A DNA stretch of 64,000 nt from Borreliella garinii (GCF_001922545.1 NZ_CP018744.1:372001-436000); one strand, 5' to 3'. Numbered from the stretch's first letter, positions 19,664-29,387 are shown. Notes: generated from the sequence alone by a model not told the origin. Numbers and translations: made by a program.

Positions 19664-20432
19664 TTTTTAAAGCGCGGCCTGTCTTTAGATTAGAAGTAAT
19701 AATAACTCCCTGTAAAATTGTGTCATCTTCTACAACTTCAGCTCTTAAAGGAGTATATTCAAGTAAGCCTTTAAGAGAAATATCAGGATTAAATCCTATT
19801 ACAGAATTTAATCCACCTGTCATCCCAACATCACTAATATAGGCTGTCCCTTTTGACAATATTCTTTCATCTTTAGTCATAACATGGGTATGAGTACCAA
19901 CTACACCTGTTACAAAACCATTTAAAAAATATCCAAAACTTTCTTTTTCATAATTACTCTCAGCATGGAAATCTACAAAAATGGTTCTAACCTTATTGCT
20001 GAGCATATTGACCAATTTTTTTGTATTATCAAAAGGATTCTTAACAATAAAATTCATATTTAAAACCCCTTGAACATTAATCACAGCAACCTTTTCATCT
20101 CTAATAGTTAAAAAACAATAACCATGACCATCTAACAAATCTGAAAAATTATTTGGCCTTAAAATATATGTTTGCTTATTTAAATAGTCATTTATTTTGT
20201 AATTAGAATATACATGATTGCCAGTAGTAATAACATTAACACCCGATCTAAAAAGATTGTTTGCTATTTCTGGAGTTATTCCAAAACCGTTTGACGAATT
20301 TTCTCCATTAGCAATTACCAAGTCTATTCTATATCTGTTCTTAATATTTTTAAGATTAAAAAAAACTTTTTTTAATCCACTCTCACCTATTATATCCCCA
20401 ATTATCAAGGTTTTAATAGTGCTATCTTGCAT
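19644..20432 (-). CDS. ymdB: YmdB-family metallophosphoesterase
   Basis: Calcineurin-like phosphodiesterase of the TIGR00282/YmdB family, about 262 residues from the ATG at 20430-20432 (an in-frame GTG at 20453 would add seven). All the metal ligands of the family are present: the Asp in IGDIIG, the Glu and Asn in ANGENSSNG, the Asn and His in TGNHVYS, the His in DFHAE and the two His of GTHTHV. In Bacillus YmdB hydrolyses cyclic nucleotides and affects cell-state decisions. The gene directly follows and overlaps rny, a pairing conserved in many bacteria. A degenerate paralogue lies at 40638-41468. Confidence 0.93.
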   Translation of the reverse strand: MQDSTIKTLIIGDIIGESGLKKVFFNLKNIKNRYRIDLVIANGENSSNGFGITPEIANNLFRSGVNVITTGNHVYSNYKINDYLNKQTYILRPNNFSDLLDGHGYCFLTIRDEKVAVINVQGVLNMNFIVKNPFDNTKKLVNMLSNKVRTIFVDFHAESNYEKESFGYFLNGFVTGVVGTHTHVMTKDERILSKGTAYISDVGMTGGLNSVIGFNPDISLKGLLEYTPLRAEVVEDDTILQGVIITSNLKTGRALKIERIQK

Positions 20433-21954
20433 ATTCAATAACTCTAGTTTCACGAATAATTGTAACTTTAATTTTTCCAGGATATCTCATTTCAGCTTCT
20501 ATCTTCTTAGCAATGTCTCTTGCAAGTAAAATTGATTTTTCATCATTAACCAACACATTGTCAACAATAATTCTAACTTCACGACCAGCTTGAATCGCAT
20601 AACATTTTTGAACACCTTCAAAACTATATGCAATATCTTCAAGTCTTTTAAGTCTATTTATATAGTTATTTAAACTTTCTCGCCTTGCTCCCGGACGAGA
20701 TGCTGAAATGGCGTCTGCTATTTGAACAACAATAGCCTCAAGACTCTCGGGTTTCACTTCATTATGATGAGCAGCAATGGCATTGACAACAATTTCGCTC
20801 TCTCCACAACTTTGAGCAAGTTCAGCACCAGTAATAGCGTGTCCCTCGCTATTCTCAGAAATACTTTCCATCCCTTTCCCAATATCATGTAAAAGGCATG
20901 CTCTTTTTACTACAATAGGATCTAATTTCATCTCTTTAGCTAAAATTTCTCCTATTATGGCCGTTTCTTTAGAATGGCTTAAAACATTTTGACCATAACT
21001 ACTTCTAAAATAAAGCCTTCCCAACCCTCTAATAAGCCTCTTATCAAGCCCATGTATATTAAGATCAAAAACTACTTTCTCGCCTTCTTCTTGAATAATA
21101 CCATTTATCTCATTGGTAACATTATATACAACTTCTTCAATCCTAGCAGGATGAATTCTGCCATCTGTAACAAGTCTTTCTAAAGTCCTCTTAGCAAGCT
21201 CTTTTCTTATTGGATCAAAACAAGAAATAACAACAGCCTCAGGAGTATCATCAATAATAATATCGGCCCCTATTAAAGTTTCAAGAGCCCTAATATTGCG
21301 CCCTTCTTTACCTATGATCCTCCCTTTCATCTCGTCATTAGGTAATTCAACAGAAGCTACTGTAAACTCCGAGCTTACCTCTGTAACAATACGCTGCATA
21401 GTAGATACTAAAATATCTTTTGCAACTTTATCTGCTAATAACTGGGCTTCCTGTTCGCTTTTATTAATAATAAGTTGAGCATCTCTTCTGGATTCATGCT
21501 CAACTTTTTCAATTACAATTTTTCTTGCATCTTCTCTTGTAAGACCAGAAATATTCTCCAATCTTTTAACAAGATCTGCCTCTTTTTCTCTTATTGCTTT
21601 TTCTTTTTGTTCAAATTCTTTAATTTTAAAATCAACTCTAGACTGCTGTTTATCAAGAGCAGATATCCTCTTGTCTAAGGTTTCTTCTCTTTGTAACAAT
21701 CTTTTTTCTAGATTAACAATCTCATTTTTCCGATCTCTTATATCCCTATCTTGCTGGTTTTTTTCTTTAAGCATTTGAGATTTTGCATTAGCAATAATTT
21801 GCTTTCTTTCATTTTCTATCTCTAATTGTGATTCTACCCTTACTTTTGTCAGATTTTTTTCTAAATCTAATAAAGACAATCTACCTAAAAAAACTCTTAC
21901 TAAAAATCCTAATATAAAGCCAGCAAAAATAGAAGAAAAAATAATATATGTCAT
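20422..21954 (-). CDS. rny: Ribonuclease Y
   Basis: Membrane-anchored endoribonuclease that starts mRNA decay. The 510 residues show an N-terminal transmembrane helix (2-22), a long coiled coil (about 25-190), a KH RNA-binding domain around GRIIGKEGRNIRALE (about 215) and an HD domain with CLLHDIGK (about 355) supplying the metal-binding His-Asp pair. A ribosome site AGGAG at 21964-21968 lies nine bases before the ATG. A 10-of-11 matched inverted repeat (21972-22009) sits just upstream in the leader. The gene is followed by ymdB and tlyA in an overlapping series. Confidence 0.97.
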   Translation of the reverse strand: MTYIIFSSIFAGFILGFLVRVFLGRLSLLDLEKNLTKVRVESQLEIENERKQIIANAKSQMLKEKNQQDRDIRDRKNEIVNLEKRLLQREETLDKRISALDKQQSRVDFKIKEFEQKEKAIREKEADLVKRLENISGLTREDARKIVIEKVEHESRRDAQLIINKSEQEAQLLADKVAKDILVSTMQRIVTEVSSEFTVASVELPNDEMKGRIIGKEGRNIRALETLIGADIIIDDTPEAVVISCFDPIRKELAKRTLERLVTDGRIHPARIEEVVYNVTNEINGIIQEEGEKVVFDLNIHGLDKRLIRGLGRLYFRSSYGQNVLSHSKETAIIGEILAKEMKLDPIVVKRACLLHDIGKGMESISENSEGHAITGAELAQSCGESEIVVNAIAAHHNEVKPESLEAIVVQIADAISASRPGARRESLNNYINRLKRLEDIAYSFEGVQKCYAIQAGREVRIIVDNVLVNDEKSILLARDIAKKIEAEMRYPGKIKVTIIRETRVIEYAR

Positions 21955-21971
21955 ATCATTTAACTCCTATG

Positions 21972-22009
21972 CTGTTTAAAAGCAATTTAAACTTTAATCT
22001 TTAAAACAG
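21972..22009 (-). repeat. Inverted repeat in the rny leader / rplQ-rny gap
   Basis: Arms CTGTTTAAAAG (21972-21982) and CTTTAAAACAG (21999-22009) can pair with one mismatch around a 16-base loop. It lies three bases upstream of the rny ribosome site on the transcript. There is no T-run after it in the direction of transcription, so it does not look like an intrinsic terminator for the ribosomal operon. Confidence 0.4.
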
Positions 22010-22023
22010 TGTGTAATTATTAA

Positions 22024-22395
22024 TTATTCAACTTTTAAAGGCTTTTCAACTAATTCTAGGATAGCCATTTCAGCCGCATCTCCATATCTTTTTCCTAATT
22101 TAATCATCCGAGTATACCCACCATTTCTTTGCCTAAAAACAGGAGAAATTTTTGTAAACAGCTTATTTAAAATATACTTATCATGTATAAATTTTGATAC
22201 TTCCCGTCTATTATGAACAGTATCAACTTTTGCCCTTGTAATTAATCTTTCAGCAAATCTTTTAACTTCAAACAATTTTGCCTTAGTAGAAGAAATTTTT
22301 TCATGTTTTAAAAAAGAAATTATCATATTTTTTAAAAGTGCTCTCCTATGACTAGATTTCCTACTTAACCTATTAAAACCTAATTTTGTTTTCAT
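22024..22395 (-). CDS. rplQ: 50S ribosomal protein L17 (bL17)
   Basis: A 123-residue basic protein with the family N-terminus: [23 protein letters not shown] corresponds to the M-RHR...KLGR...SHR-A motif of L17, although the initial RH is altered. It binds 23S rRNA domain III near the exit-tunnel opening. It is the last gene of the ribosomal operon, 21 bases after rpoA. Downstream comes rny after a 69-base gap without an obvious terminator. Confidence 0.96.
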   Translation of the reverse strand: MKTKLGFNRLSRKSSHRRALLKNMIISFLKHEKISSTKAKLFEVKRFAERLITRAKVDTVHNRREVSKFIHDKYILNKLFTKISPVFRQRNGGYTRMIKLGKRYGDAAEMAILELVEKPLKVE

Positions 22396-22416
22396 GAAAT
22401 AACCTAAACTCTCCTT

Positions 22417-23451
22417 TTATTCCGATATTTTAACATTCTTACTCAATACAGATAAAGCATCTTCTTTAGACATTCCTAAAAACAATTGATAAGAACTAAG
22501 TTTTTCGACTATCTCTTCTAAACTTTTTTTCCCAAAATTTCTTGCCTTAGAAAGCTCTTCTGCATTTTTACTAATAAGTTCCCCTAAAGTTCTAACATTT
22601 TCTTTAGCCAAACAATTTAAAGATCTGACTGACAAATCCAATTTTTCAATACTCATATCAAGTAAGTTAGAACTTTCTGATTTTGATTTCTCAAAAGATG
22701 TATTAACATTATCTTCAAAATCTACAAGGGGAAATAAAAACTCTCTTATTATTGATGCGGCCTTTTTTATAGCATCTTTGGCAGAAATCACGCCTGTAGT
22801 CCAAATTTCCATTACAAGCTTGTCATAATCTGACCTTTGTCCAACCCTAGTATCTTCTACAGAGTATGAAACTTTCTCTATAGGCGAAAATATAGAATCT
22901 AAAGCAATAACATTAACTTCTTCTAAATACTTGGAATTTTGCTCAGAAGACACATAGCCTCTACCATAGTTAATTTGAAATTCAAGATCTAAATTCACAT
23001 CCTGTGATAAAGTAGCTATAACTAAATCTCTATTAAAAACCTCAACTCCATCTCTTTCAAAATGAGAAGCTTTCAAAACCTTGGTATCTTTACCGCTAAC
23101 ACTAAAGCTTATTGTCTTTCTTTGCTCTCCTTCTCCAAGTTTCAAATGGATATTTTTAATATTAGCAATGACCTCAAGAGTATCTTCAGAAACTCCAGGA
23201 ATCAAATCAAATTCACTTGAAACAACCTTTGACGAAGAATCTTTATTGTTAGACTGAATTCTCATAGCAGTAATCGCATACCCTTCAATAGAAGAAAGCA
23301 ACACGCGTCTTAAAGTATTACCTATAGTAACTCCAAAACCTCTTTCAAAAGGATATATCGTAAATTTACCATAAGATCCATCACCTTGGCTTTTCAAAAA
23401 TTCAATTTTTTCAGGTATAGTAAAATCTTTCAAAAATTTTTCTACAGGCAT
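22417..23451 (-). CDS. rpoA: RNA polymerase alpha subunit
   Basis: Scaffold subunit of RNA polymerase, 344 residues from the second of two adjacent ATG codons; the second (23449-23451) is five bases from the AAGGAG ribosome site, the first (23454) only two. The N-terminal dimerisation domain includes FTIYPFERGFGVTIGNTLRRVLLSS in shortened view FERGFGVTIGNTLRRVL (about 33-50). The C-terminal domain (about 265-335) has SVRSLNCLAKENVRTLGEL and the KSLEEI helix that contacts UP elements and activators. It sits between rpsK and rplQ, its standard position. Confidence 0.97.
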   Translation of the reverse strand: MPVEKFLKDFTIPEKIEFLKSQGDGSYGKFTIYPFERGFGVTIGNTLRRVLLSSIEGYAITAMRIQSNNKDSSSKVVSSEFDLIPGVSEDTLEVIANIKNIHLKLGEGEQRKTISFSVSGKDTKVLKASHFERDGVEVFNRDLVIATLSQDVNLDLEFQINYGRGYVSSEQNSKYLEEVNVIALDSIFSPIEKVSYSVEDTRVGQRSDYDKLVMEIWTTGVISAKDAIKKAASIIREFLFPLVDFEDNVNTSFEKSKSESSNLLDMSIEKLDLSVRSLNCLAKENVRTLGELISKNAEELSKARNFGKKSLEEIVEKLSSYQLFLGMSKEDALSVLSKNVKISE

Positions 23452-23466
23452 CATAACTCCTTCTAG

Positions 23467-23859
23467 CTAAACTCGTCTGGTTTTTTTCGGTCTACATCCA
23501 TTATGAGGGATAGGGGTAATATCTGAAATTGACTTTACAGTCATACCAATTGAACCAATAGCTCTTATTGCAGATTCTCTACCAATACCTGGCCCTTTTA
23601 TATATACATGAACATAATTAATTCCAAAATCTCTTACTTTATTTAAAGCAGATTCTGCTGTTATTTGAGCAGCATATGGAGTCGACTTTTTAGCCCCTTT
23701 AAAACCCATTCCGCCGGCACTTGCCCAAGCTAAAGCATTCCCCTTTATATCAGATACAGTAACTATCGTATTATTAAAAGTAGCCTGTATATAAACGTTT
23801 CCTTCTCCGATGTTTCTTTTAATTTTTTTTTTACTATTAGTTGATAATTTTGCGCTCAA
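23467..23859 (-). CDS. rpsK: 30S ribosomal protein S11 (uS11)
   Basis: Protein of the 30S platform near the E site. It is 130 residues long when started at the TTG at 23857-23859, which has a GGAGGG ribosome site five bases upstream; an upstream in-frame TTG at 23871 lies on the ribosome site itself and is rejected. The conserved core [20 protein letters not shown] and the C-terminal [13 protein letters not shown] are plain. It precedes rpoA by 12 bases. Confidence 0.96.
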
Positions 23860-23886
23860 CTTGCCCTCCAAATCTTAAAAACTATT

Positions 23887-24264
23887 TTACTTACTAGCTA
23901 TTTTCTTATTAGCTACAGTCTTTCTTTTTCCTTTTCTAGTTCTTGCATTCGTTTTAGTTCTTTGTCCTCTCAAAGGCAATCCTTTTCTATGCCTAACGCC
24001 CCTATAACATGCTATATCCATAAGTCTTTTAATAGACATAGCAACCTCGCTTCTAAGTTTTCCCTCTACAACATAATCACTCTCAATTACCTTCCTAAGT
24101 CGATTAACCTCATCATTATCCAAATCTTTAGCAATTTTGCTTGGAGAAATACTTGACTTATTGCAAACTTCCAAAGCTCTTGTTCTACCTATACCATAAA
24201 TAGAAGTAAGCGCTATTTTTAATTGTTTATTACTTGGTAAATCTATTCCCAATATTCTAGCCAT
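23887..24264 (-). CDS. rpsM: 30S ribosomal protein S13 (uS13)
   Basis: Head protein of the 30S subunit that contacts the 50S (bridge B1) and P-site tRNA. The 125 residues include [12 protein letters not shown] at the start, the helix-hairpin-helix YGIGRTRA, and the C-terminal [18 protein letters not shown] signature. A GAGGAAA ribosome site precedes the ATG. It stands between rpmJ and rpsK as in most bacteria. Confidence 0.97.
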   Translation of the reverse strand: MARILGIDLPSNKQLKIALTSIYGIGRTRALEVCNKSSISPSKIAKDLDNDEVNRLRKVIESDYVVEGKLRSEVAMSIKRLMDIACYRGVRHRKGLPLRGQRTKTNARTRKGKRKTVANKKIASK

Positions 24265-24281
24265 CTTATTTCCTCTAATTT

Positions 24282-24395
24282 TTACTTTTGTCTTTGTTTG
24301 TGCTTTAAATTATCACAAATAATCCTTAATACACCTTTTCTTTTTATGACTTTACATTTTTCACAAATTGGCTTTACACTTGCCCTAACTTTCAT
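24282..24395 (-). CDS. rpmJ: 50S ribosomal protein L36 (bL36), zinc-binding form
   Basis: A 37-residue gene between secY and rpsM. The product begins [17 protein letters not shown] and continues with a Cys at 27 and a His at 32, so the C-x2-C-x12-C-x4-H zinc ribbon of the C+ form of L36 is intact. An AGGAG ribosome site lies nine bases before the ATG at 24393-24395. Position and size are those of rpmJ in other spc operons. There is no infA or map between it and secY. Confidence 0.95.
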   Translation of the reverse strand: MKVRASVKPICEKCKVIKRKGVLRIICDNLKHKQRQK

Positions 24396-24407
24396 AGTCA
24401 AACACTC

Positions 24408-25712
24408 CTAAATTTTTTGCAAAAATGCATAATTTTTTTTATTTCTATAAGAAAATCCTTGAGTTTTCAAATAAGCATCAATATGAATCAATGTATCAAG
24501 CGCAACTCCTACCATAATAAGCAAAGAAGACCCCCCCATTATCCTAGAAACATCATGCGGAAATCTAAAAATATTTTGCACTAAAAATGGAATAATTGCA
24601 ATAATTGACAAAAAAATAGATCCTGAAAATAAAGTTTTATTCATAATTTCATCTAAATATTTTTCCATCTCATCAGACTTTATTCCAGGAATAGTGCCTC
24701 CGTTCTTACGAATATTATTACTTATTTCTTTAGGACTTAACTGAATCTTAGAATAAAAATACGTAAATCCGATTATTAAGACTACATTCAAGAAAGTATA
24801 ATAAAATCCGTTGGGCCTTAAATAAGATAAAATTTGTCTAGCTATAGAAGAAGTTTCCGCAAAACCACTTAAAATTTGTAAGGGCAAAGTAATTAAAACA
24901 GAGGCAAAAATAACAGGCAAAACGCCCGATGGATTCAACTTGATTGGCAAATATGAACTAACCGTACTATTAGAATTTGCCCTAGCATAATGAATAGCAA
25001 TTCGCATTTGAGCTTTATATTCATATATAATTAAGATAACAACTAAAATAAATATGCTTATAACAAGTATCACAAAAACAGGATTAACATTTTGAGAAGG
25101 ATCTTGCATGCTTTGGAATAAGTTAAACAAAGCTGCTTGAAGTCTAACTACTATGCCGGAAAAAATTATCAAAGATGTTCCATTGCCCACACCTCTTTGG
25201 TTAATCTGCTCTCCAAACCACAAAAGGATAAATGTTCCTGTAGTAACTGTTAAAATAGCAATAAAAATATACCTATAAAAAGGAATAGTAACGGCACCCG
25301 GAATACCCTTAGCATAAAGACTTGTTGCATATCCTTGAACCATAGCTGCAGCTATTGTTAAATATTTTGTATATTTTTTAGTCTTTTGTCTCCCTCCATC
25401 ACCTTCTTGCATTTTTTTCAAATAAGGAAAAGAATAAACAAGAAGCTGAACAATAATAGATGCTGAAATGTAGGGCCCTATACTAAGCATAAATATAGAA
25501 AAATTACTAAAAGCTCCACCTGAAAAAAAATCAAAATAATTAGCAATTGAAAAATCTGATTGTGACTTGAAATAACTTTTAAGCGCTACAGAATCTATTC
25601 CTGGTATCGGCAAGTATGAACCAACTCTAAAAAGAAAAAGAATAAATAAAGTAAACAAAAACTTATTTCTTAAATCCTTAACAGTAAATAAACTTAAAAA
25701 CAATTCTTTCAT
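24408..25712 (-). CDS. secY: Preprotein translocase subunit SecY
   Basis: Channel-forming subunit of the Sec translocon in the inner membrane, 434 residues with ten predicted transmembrane helices. Family landmarks include the N-terminal LFRVGSYLPIPGID near residue 27, plug region SGGAFSNFSIFMLSIGPYI in the short view GAFSNFSIFMLSIGPYI (about 66), and KNGGTIPGI before TM9. It has the usual place in the spc operon between rplO and rpmJ. Adenylate kinase, which often follows secY, is absent here. Confidence 0.97.
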   Translation of the reverse strand: MKELFLSLFTVKDLRNKFLFTLFILFLFRVGSYLPIPGIDSVALKSYFKSQSDFSIANYFDFFSGGAFSNFSIFMLSIGPYISASIIVQLLVYSFPYLKKMQEGDGGRQKTKKYTKYLTIAAAMVQGYATSLYAKGIPGAVTIPFYRYIFIAILTVTTGTFILLWFGEQINQRGVGNGTSLIIFSGIVVRLQAALFNLFQSMQDPSQNVNPVFVILVISIFILVVILIIYEYKAQMRIAIHYARANSNSTVSSYLPIKLNPSGVLPVIFASVLITLPLQILSGFAETSSIARQILSYLRPNGFYYTFLNVVLIIGFTYFYSKIQLSPKEISNNIRKNGGTIPGIKSDEMEKYLDEIMNKTLFSGSIFLSIIAIIPFLVQNIFRFPHDVSRIMGGSSLLIMVGVALDTLIHIDAYLKTQGFSYRNKKNYAFLQKI

Positions 25713-25724
25713 TTTTATTCCACT

Positions 25725-26162
25725 TTAAACTAATTTAATAGTACCACCGATTCTTGTTACAAGGCTTTCAGCTGATTTAGAAATTTTAGAAACTTCCAAG
25801 GAAACTTTTTTTGTAAGCTCGCCATTAGACAAAATCTTAATTTTTTTATTTTTCTTTCTTATAAGTTTATTTTCAAGCAAAGTGTCATAGTTGACTACTT
25901 GTCCATCCTTAAATTTTTTATCTATATCTCCAAGATTAACAATTGTATATTTCAATTTATAATCATTATTAGAGAAACCTTTCCTAGGTAATCTTCTATA
26001 AAGAGGAGTCTGCCCACCTTCAAATCCAAGTCTTGGAGAAGTATTTCTCGCTTTTTGACCCTTTTGCCCTCTCCCAGAAGTTTTACCAAGTCCTGAACCC
26101 GGACCTCTACCAACAATTTTACGTCGCTTGTTAGCTCCTTTAGGCTTTAATAGGCTAAACAT
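25725..26162 (-). CDS. rplO: 50S ribosomal protein L15 (uL15)
   Basis: A 145-residue assembly protein of the large subunit. The Gly/Arg-rich N-terminus with [20 protein letters not shown] and the [18 protein letters not shown] block (about 48-65) are diagnostic of the family. The globular C-terminal domain follows. Its start overlaps the end of rpmD by eight bases, so translation is coupled. Confidence 0.97.
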   Translation of the reverse strand: MFSLLKPKGANKRRKIVGRGPGSGLGKTSGRGQKGQKARNTSPRLGFEGGQTPLYRRLPRKGFSNNDYKLKYTIVNLGDIDKKFKDGQVVNYDTLLENKLIRKKNKKIKILSNGELTKKVSLEVSKISKSAESLVTRIGGTIKLV

Positions 26163-26466
26163 TATTTACCTCACTTAATAAAATCATATTAATAGTCTCG
26201 TTAAGCATGCCTTTAATAGATTCATTTAAAAAATGGACCTTTTTATCACCTATTTTATTTAAACCTAGCGCTTTTAAAACTTTGACCTTTTTATTTAATT
26301 TCCCAATAAGACTTCTTACGAGAAAAACTTGCACATTAATATTATTTCTAGAAATAATTTCCCTATTCTTTTCCATTCTTCTAATAAAACATTTATTTTT
26401 AGACCTGGACCTTGAGGCATTAAACCTAGCTTTCTTTAGTTGCAATCTTAATTTCCTTTTAATCAT
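26155..26466 (-). CDS. rpmD: 50S ribosomal protein L30 (uL30) with an N-terminal basic extension
   Basis: The L30 core lies in about residues 48-101 ([23 protein letters not shown] onward, shown here in part: [20 protein letters not shown]), where normal bacterial L30 is only about 60 residues in all. Residues 1-47 form an extra, strongly basic, likely helical extension. I recall that a cryo-EM structure of the B. burgdorferi ribosome describes such an extension, compared with mycobacterial bL37. The reading frame is continuous and fits between rpsE and rplO with a 3-base gap and 8-base overlap, so the extension is not an annotation artefact of a distant start. Confidence 0.88.
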   Translation of the reverse strand: MIKRKLRLQLKKARFNASRSRSKNKCFIRRMEKNREIISRNNINVQVFLVRSLIGKLNKKVKVLKALGLNKIGDKKVHFLNESIKGMLNETINMILLSEVNNV

Positions 26467-26469
26467 ATA

Positions 26470-26967
26470 TTAACCCCATAAAGTTTTTAAAGTTTTTCCG
26501 CGCATCTCTGCCACTTTTTCAGCATTTAAAACTAAATCAAATGCCTTAAAAGTCGCCTTTACTACATTCATAGAATTATTAGAACCAAGAGATTTACTCA
26601 AAATATCATGCACTCCTAAAGCTTCCATTACAGCTCGAACAGGCCCTCCTGCAATAACACCAGTACCATGAGTAGCTGGCTTGATTAAAACTTTAGCTTT
26701 TTTAAAGCAACCAATAACCTCATGTGGCAATGTTCCTTTTCGAATAGGAACAAATCTTAAATTTTTCCTAGCGCTTGTTAAACTTTTTTTTATTGCATCA
26801 CTAGCATCATTAGCTTTGCCAAAGCCCCAGCCAACATATCCTTCTCCATCTCCAACAACCATAAAAGCAGCAAAAGAGAATCTTCTCCCGCCCTTAACAA
26901 CTTTAGTAACTCTGTTGAGTGATATTAATTTTTCTATCTGCTTTCTCTGTGCCTGAACATCTACCAT
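26470..26967 (-). CDS. rpsE: 30S ribosomal protein S5 (uS5)
   Basis: Protein of the 30S body near the mRNA entry site, involved in decoding accuracy. The 165 residues include VTKVVKGGRRFSFAAFMVVGD (given here as VVKGGRRFSFAAFMVVGD) followed by GYVGWGFGKAND, the S5 double-stranded RNA-binding fold, and the C-terminal THGTGVIAGGPVRAVMEALG block. The site of spectinomycin-resistance changes in other bacteria is in the first loop. It follows rplR by 12 bases. Confidence 0.97.
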   Translation of the reverse strand: MVDVQAQRKQIEKLISLNRVTKVVKGGRRFSFAAFMVVGDGEGYVGWGFGKANDASDAIKKSLTSARKNLRFVPIRKGTLPHEVIGCFKKAKVLIKPATHGTGVIAGGPVRAVMEALGVHDILSKSLGSNNSMNVVKATFKAFDLVLNAEKVAEMRGKTLKTLWG

Positions 26968-26979
26968 AAATACACTCCC

Positions 26980-27339
26980 TTAAATATTAATACCAAACTC
27001 TCTCAAAGAAGTTGCAAAACTTGCAATAAGTCCATGATACTTATAACCATTTCTGTCAAAAATAAGATTATTTATATTTTTCTCCTTAAGCCTTTTAGCA
27101 AGAACTTCTCCAAGCTTTTTTATATCATCAATATTTTTGCTTAAATTAAGACTTTTTTCAATAGTAGAAATACTTACAACAGTATGCCCCCTACTATCAT
27201 CTATGACTTGTGCATAAAAATACCTATTAGATTTAAATATAGTAATTCGTGGCCTGCTCGCTACTCCACGCCCTATTTTGTCCTTTATTCTTTTTTTACG
27301 CATAAGCTTTCTCTGTTCTGCTTCTTTTATTTTTTTCAT
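26980..27339 (-). CDS. rplR: 50S ribosomal protein L18 (uL18)
   Basis: Binds 5S rRNA in the central protuberance. The 119 residues have a basic N-terminus and the family motifs [20 protein letters not shown] (about 27-46) and the C-terminal [20 protein letters not shown]. It lies between rplF and rpsE, 17 bases after rplF. Confidence 0.97.
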   Translation of the reverse strand: MKKIKEAEQRKLMRKKRIKDKIGRGVASRPRITIFKSNRYFYAQVIDDSRGHTVVSISTIEKSLNLSKNIDDIKKLGEVLAKRLKEKNINNLIFDRNGYKYHGLIASFATSLREFGINI

Positions 27340-27356
27340 AACTACTAACCCAAAAT

Positions 27357-27899
27357 TTATTTTTTTACACCAGATTTTCCAACTTTTCTTCTAATAACTT
27401 CATTATCATACTTAATACCTTTTCCTTTATATGGCTCTGGTTTTTTTAAACTTCTAATCTCGGCAGCAACCTGACCAACCTTAAACTTGTCTATTCCTTC
27501 AACAGAAATTTTAGTACTACCGTCAAGCTTTACATTAATACCATCTGGAACAACATATTCAAACTGAGTTGAATAACCAAGGTTTAAAAAAAGGCTATTG
27601 CCTTGTTGTTCTACTCTATACCCTATACCATTTATAGTAAGAGACTTGGAAAATCCTTCAGTTACTCCTTTTACCATGTTAAAAATCAAACTTCTGTAAA
27701 GACCATGGTAAGCCTTTGTTTTTTTATCGTTAAAAACTCGATCAACAATAACGCTACCATTCTCAACTTTAACATTAATGCTGTCTTTTATATCTTGAAC
27801 CAATTTTCCCCTAGTACCTTCAACTATTACTAAATTGCCTTTAACATCAATCTTAACAGTATCTGGAATCTTTATCGGAAGTCTTCCAATACGTGACAT
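27357..27899 (-). CDS. rplF: 50S ribosomal protein L6 (uL6)
   Basis: Large-subunit protein near the sarcin-ricin loop and the factor-binding site. The 180 residues form the usual two repeated domains, starting [16 protein letters not shown] and ending with the conserved [20 protein letters not shown] signature. It follows rpsH by 17 bases. Confidence 0.97.
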   Translation of the reverse strand: MSRIGRLPIKIPDTVKIDVKGNLVIVEGTRGKLVQDIKDSINVKVENGSVIVDRVFNDKKTKAYHGLYRSLIFNMVKGVTEGFSKSLTINGIGYRVEQQGNSLFLNLGYSTQFEYVVPDGINVKLDGSTKISVEGIDKFKVGQVAAEIRSLKKPEPYKGKGIKYDNEVIRRKVGKSGVKK

Positions 27900-27916
27900 A
27901 TATTCCCCCTATTAAA

Positions 27917-28315
27917 CTACCAAACTGAGCAAATCAACTCACCACCTATTTTTTTATCTTTAGCTTCCTTTCCAGTAATAACACCTTTGGAAGAAGATAT
28001 GATTAATATTCCATATCCATTCTTTATTCTTGGCATATTCTTATATGAAGAATAAATTTTTCTACCGGGAGTAGAAATGGCATCTATTTTATTTATAACA
28101 GGATTTCTTTTGTTGTCATACTTTAACAAAACTTTAATAAAAGCAATTCCTTCTTTTTCTAAAAAATTAAAATCCTTGATATAACCTTCTTCTTTAAGAA
28201 TGTTTAATATTGATTTATTCATATTGGACATCTTTAAATCTACAGATCCATGCTTAACTCTGCTTGCATTCCTCAATTTAGTTAGCATATCTCCTACTGA
28301 ATAAGTAATCGCCAT
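27917..28315 (-). CDS. rpsH: 30S ribosomal protein S8 (uS8)
   Basis: Primary 16S rRNA-binding protein that in many bacteria also represses the spc operon. The 132 residues begin with the DMLTKLRNASRVKH segment and end in GYGILIISSSKGVITGKEA, the C-terminal RNA-binding element with the conserved S-S-KG. It follows rpsN by nine bases. Confidence 0.97.
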   Translation of the reverse strand: MAITYSVGDMLTKLRNASRVKHGSVDLKMSNMNKSILNILKEEGYIKDFNFLEKEGIAFIKVLLKYDNKRNPVINKIDAISTPGRKIYSSYKNMPRIKNGYGILIISSSKGVITGKEAKDKKIGGELICSVW

Positions 28316-28324
28316 AAAATCCCC

Positions 28325-28510
28325 TTACCAACTTGATTTTGAAACGCCAGGAATTAATCCTTGAGACGCATACTTTCTAAAACATATTCGACACATACAA
28401 AAATCTCTCAAATATCCTCTTGGACGACCACACAACTTGCATCTATTATTCTGCCTTGTTTTATATTTAGGCTTTCTTAAAGCCCTAATAATCATTGATT
28501 TTTTAGCCAT
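28325..28510 (-). CDS. rpsN: 30S ribosomal protein S14, zinc-binding type (uS14)
   Basis: A 61-residue short-form S14 with two CxxC pairs: CKLC at about 23-26 and CMCRIC at about 38-43, which bind zinc. The [10 protein letters not shown] segment between them is diagnostic. Zinc-containing S14 and L36 both occur in this operon, and no zinc-free copies are seen in the window. It follows rplE by 17 bases. Confidence 0.97.
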   Translation of the reverse strand: MAKKSMIIRALRKPKYKTRQNNRCKLCGRPRGYLRDFCMCRICFRKYASQGLIPGVSKSSW

Positions 28511-28527
28511 ATACCTTATAAATCCCT

Positions 28528-29076
28528 TTAATTACTAAACGGCATTCCAAATTTTAAAAGCAAAGCTTTGCTTTCTTTGTCATTTGAAGCTGTTGTCACA
28601 ATTGTAACATTCAAACCAGATATTCTCTCTATTTTATCATAGTCTATCTCAGAAAATATTATTTGCTCCGTTATCCCAAAAGAATAATTTCCATTACCAT
28701 CAAAAGCATTTCCATTAATTCCCCTAAAATCCTTAACCCTTGGCAATGCTAAATGAATAAGCTTATATAAAAATTCATACATTGCATTGCCCCTAAGCGT
28801 AACTTTAGCGCCTATTTCTTGCCCTTGTCTAATTTTAAACCCTGCTATTGCTTTTTTTGCTTTTGTCTTTACAGCTTTCTGACCAGTGATCTGAGCAAGC
28901 TCTAAAACCGCAGAATCTAACAACTTCTTATTCCTAACAGCCTCACCAACACCTACGGAAACTACTATTTTCTCAAGCTTGGGAACTTGCATTATAGATT
29001 TATATTCAAATTCCTTAACAAGCTCCTTTATAACAATGTCTTTATAATATTTCTTCAATTCAGGAACATAATTCAT
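28528..29076 (-). CDS. rplE: 50S ribosomal protein L5 (uL5)
   Basis: 5S rRNA-binding protein of the central protuberance that touches P-site tRNA and forms bridge B1b. The 182 residues contain [17 protein letters not shown] (about 31-47), the [20 protein letters not shown] block and the C-terminal [20 protein letters not shown]. It lies five bases after rplX, its standard position. Confidence 0.97.
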   Translation of the reverse strand: MNYVPELKKYYKDIVIKELVKEFEYKSIMQVPKLEKIVVSVGVGEAVRNKKLLDSAVLELAQITGQKAVKTKAKKAIAGFKIRQGQEIGAKVTLRGNAMYEFLYKLIHLALPRVKDFRGINGNAFDGNGNYSFGITEQIIFSEIDYDKIERISGLNVTIVTTASNDKESKALLLKFGMPFSN

Positions 29077-29081
29077 AAACT

Positions 29082-29387
29082 CTATATCCTCTGTCCATTT
29101 TTTTTAAGATATCTTATTTTTTCATTATTTTCAAATCTAATACCCAATCTTGAAGAAGTTCCTTTGATAAATATCATTACATTTGAAATATCTATAGCGG
29201 CTTCCTTATCTATTATTTTACCTTTTTCTTGGGGTGTCCTAGCTTTAATAACTTTTTTAACCATATTGCAAGATTCAACAATAACTTTATTTTTTTTTCT
29301 ATTTATACTAGCAATCTTACCTATTCTTCCCTTATCTTTTCCAGAAAGAATTTTTACGCTATCACCTATCTTCAACTTTGTCTTCAC
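29082..29387 (-). CDS. rplX: 50S ribosomal protein L24 (uL24)
   Basis: Assembly-initiating protein near the exit tunnel with an N-terminal KOW motif: [20 protein letters not shown] covers it (about 5-24). At 101 residues it is of normal size. It lies between rplN and rplE. Confidence 0.97.
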   Translation of the reverse strand: MKTKLKIGDSVKILSGKDKGRIGKIASINRKKNKVIVESCNMVKKVIKARTPQEKGKIIDKEAAIDISNVMIFIKGTSSRLGIRFENNEKIRYLKKNGQRI

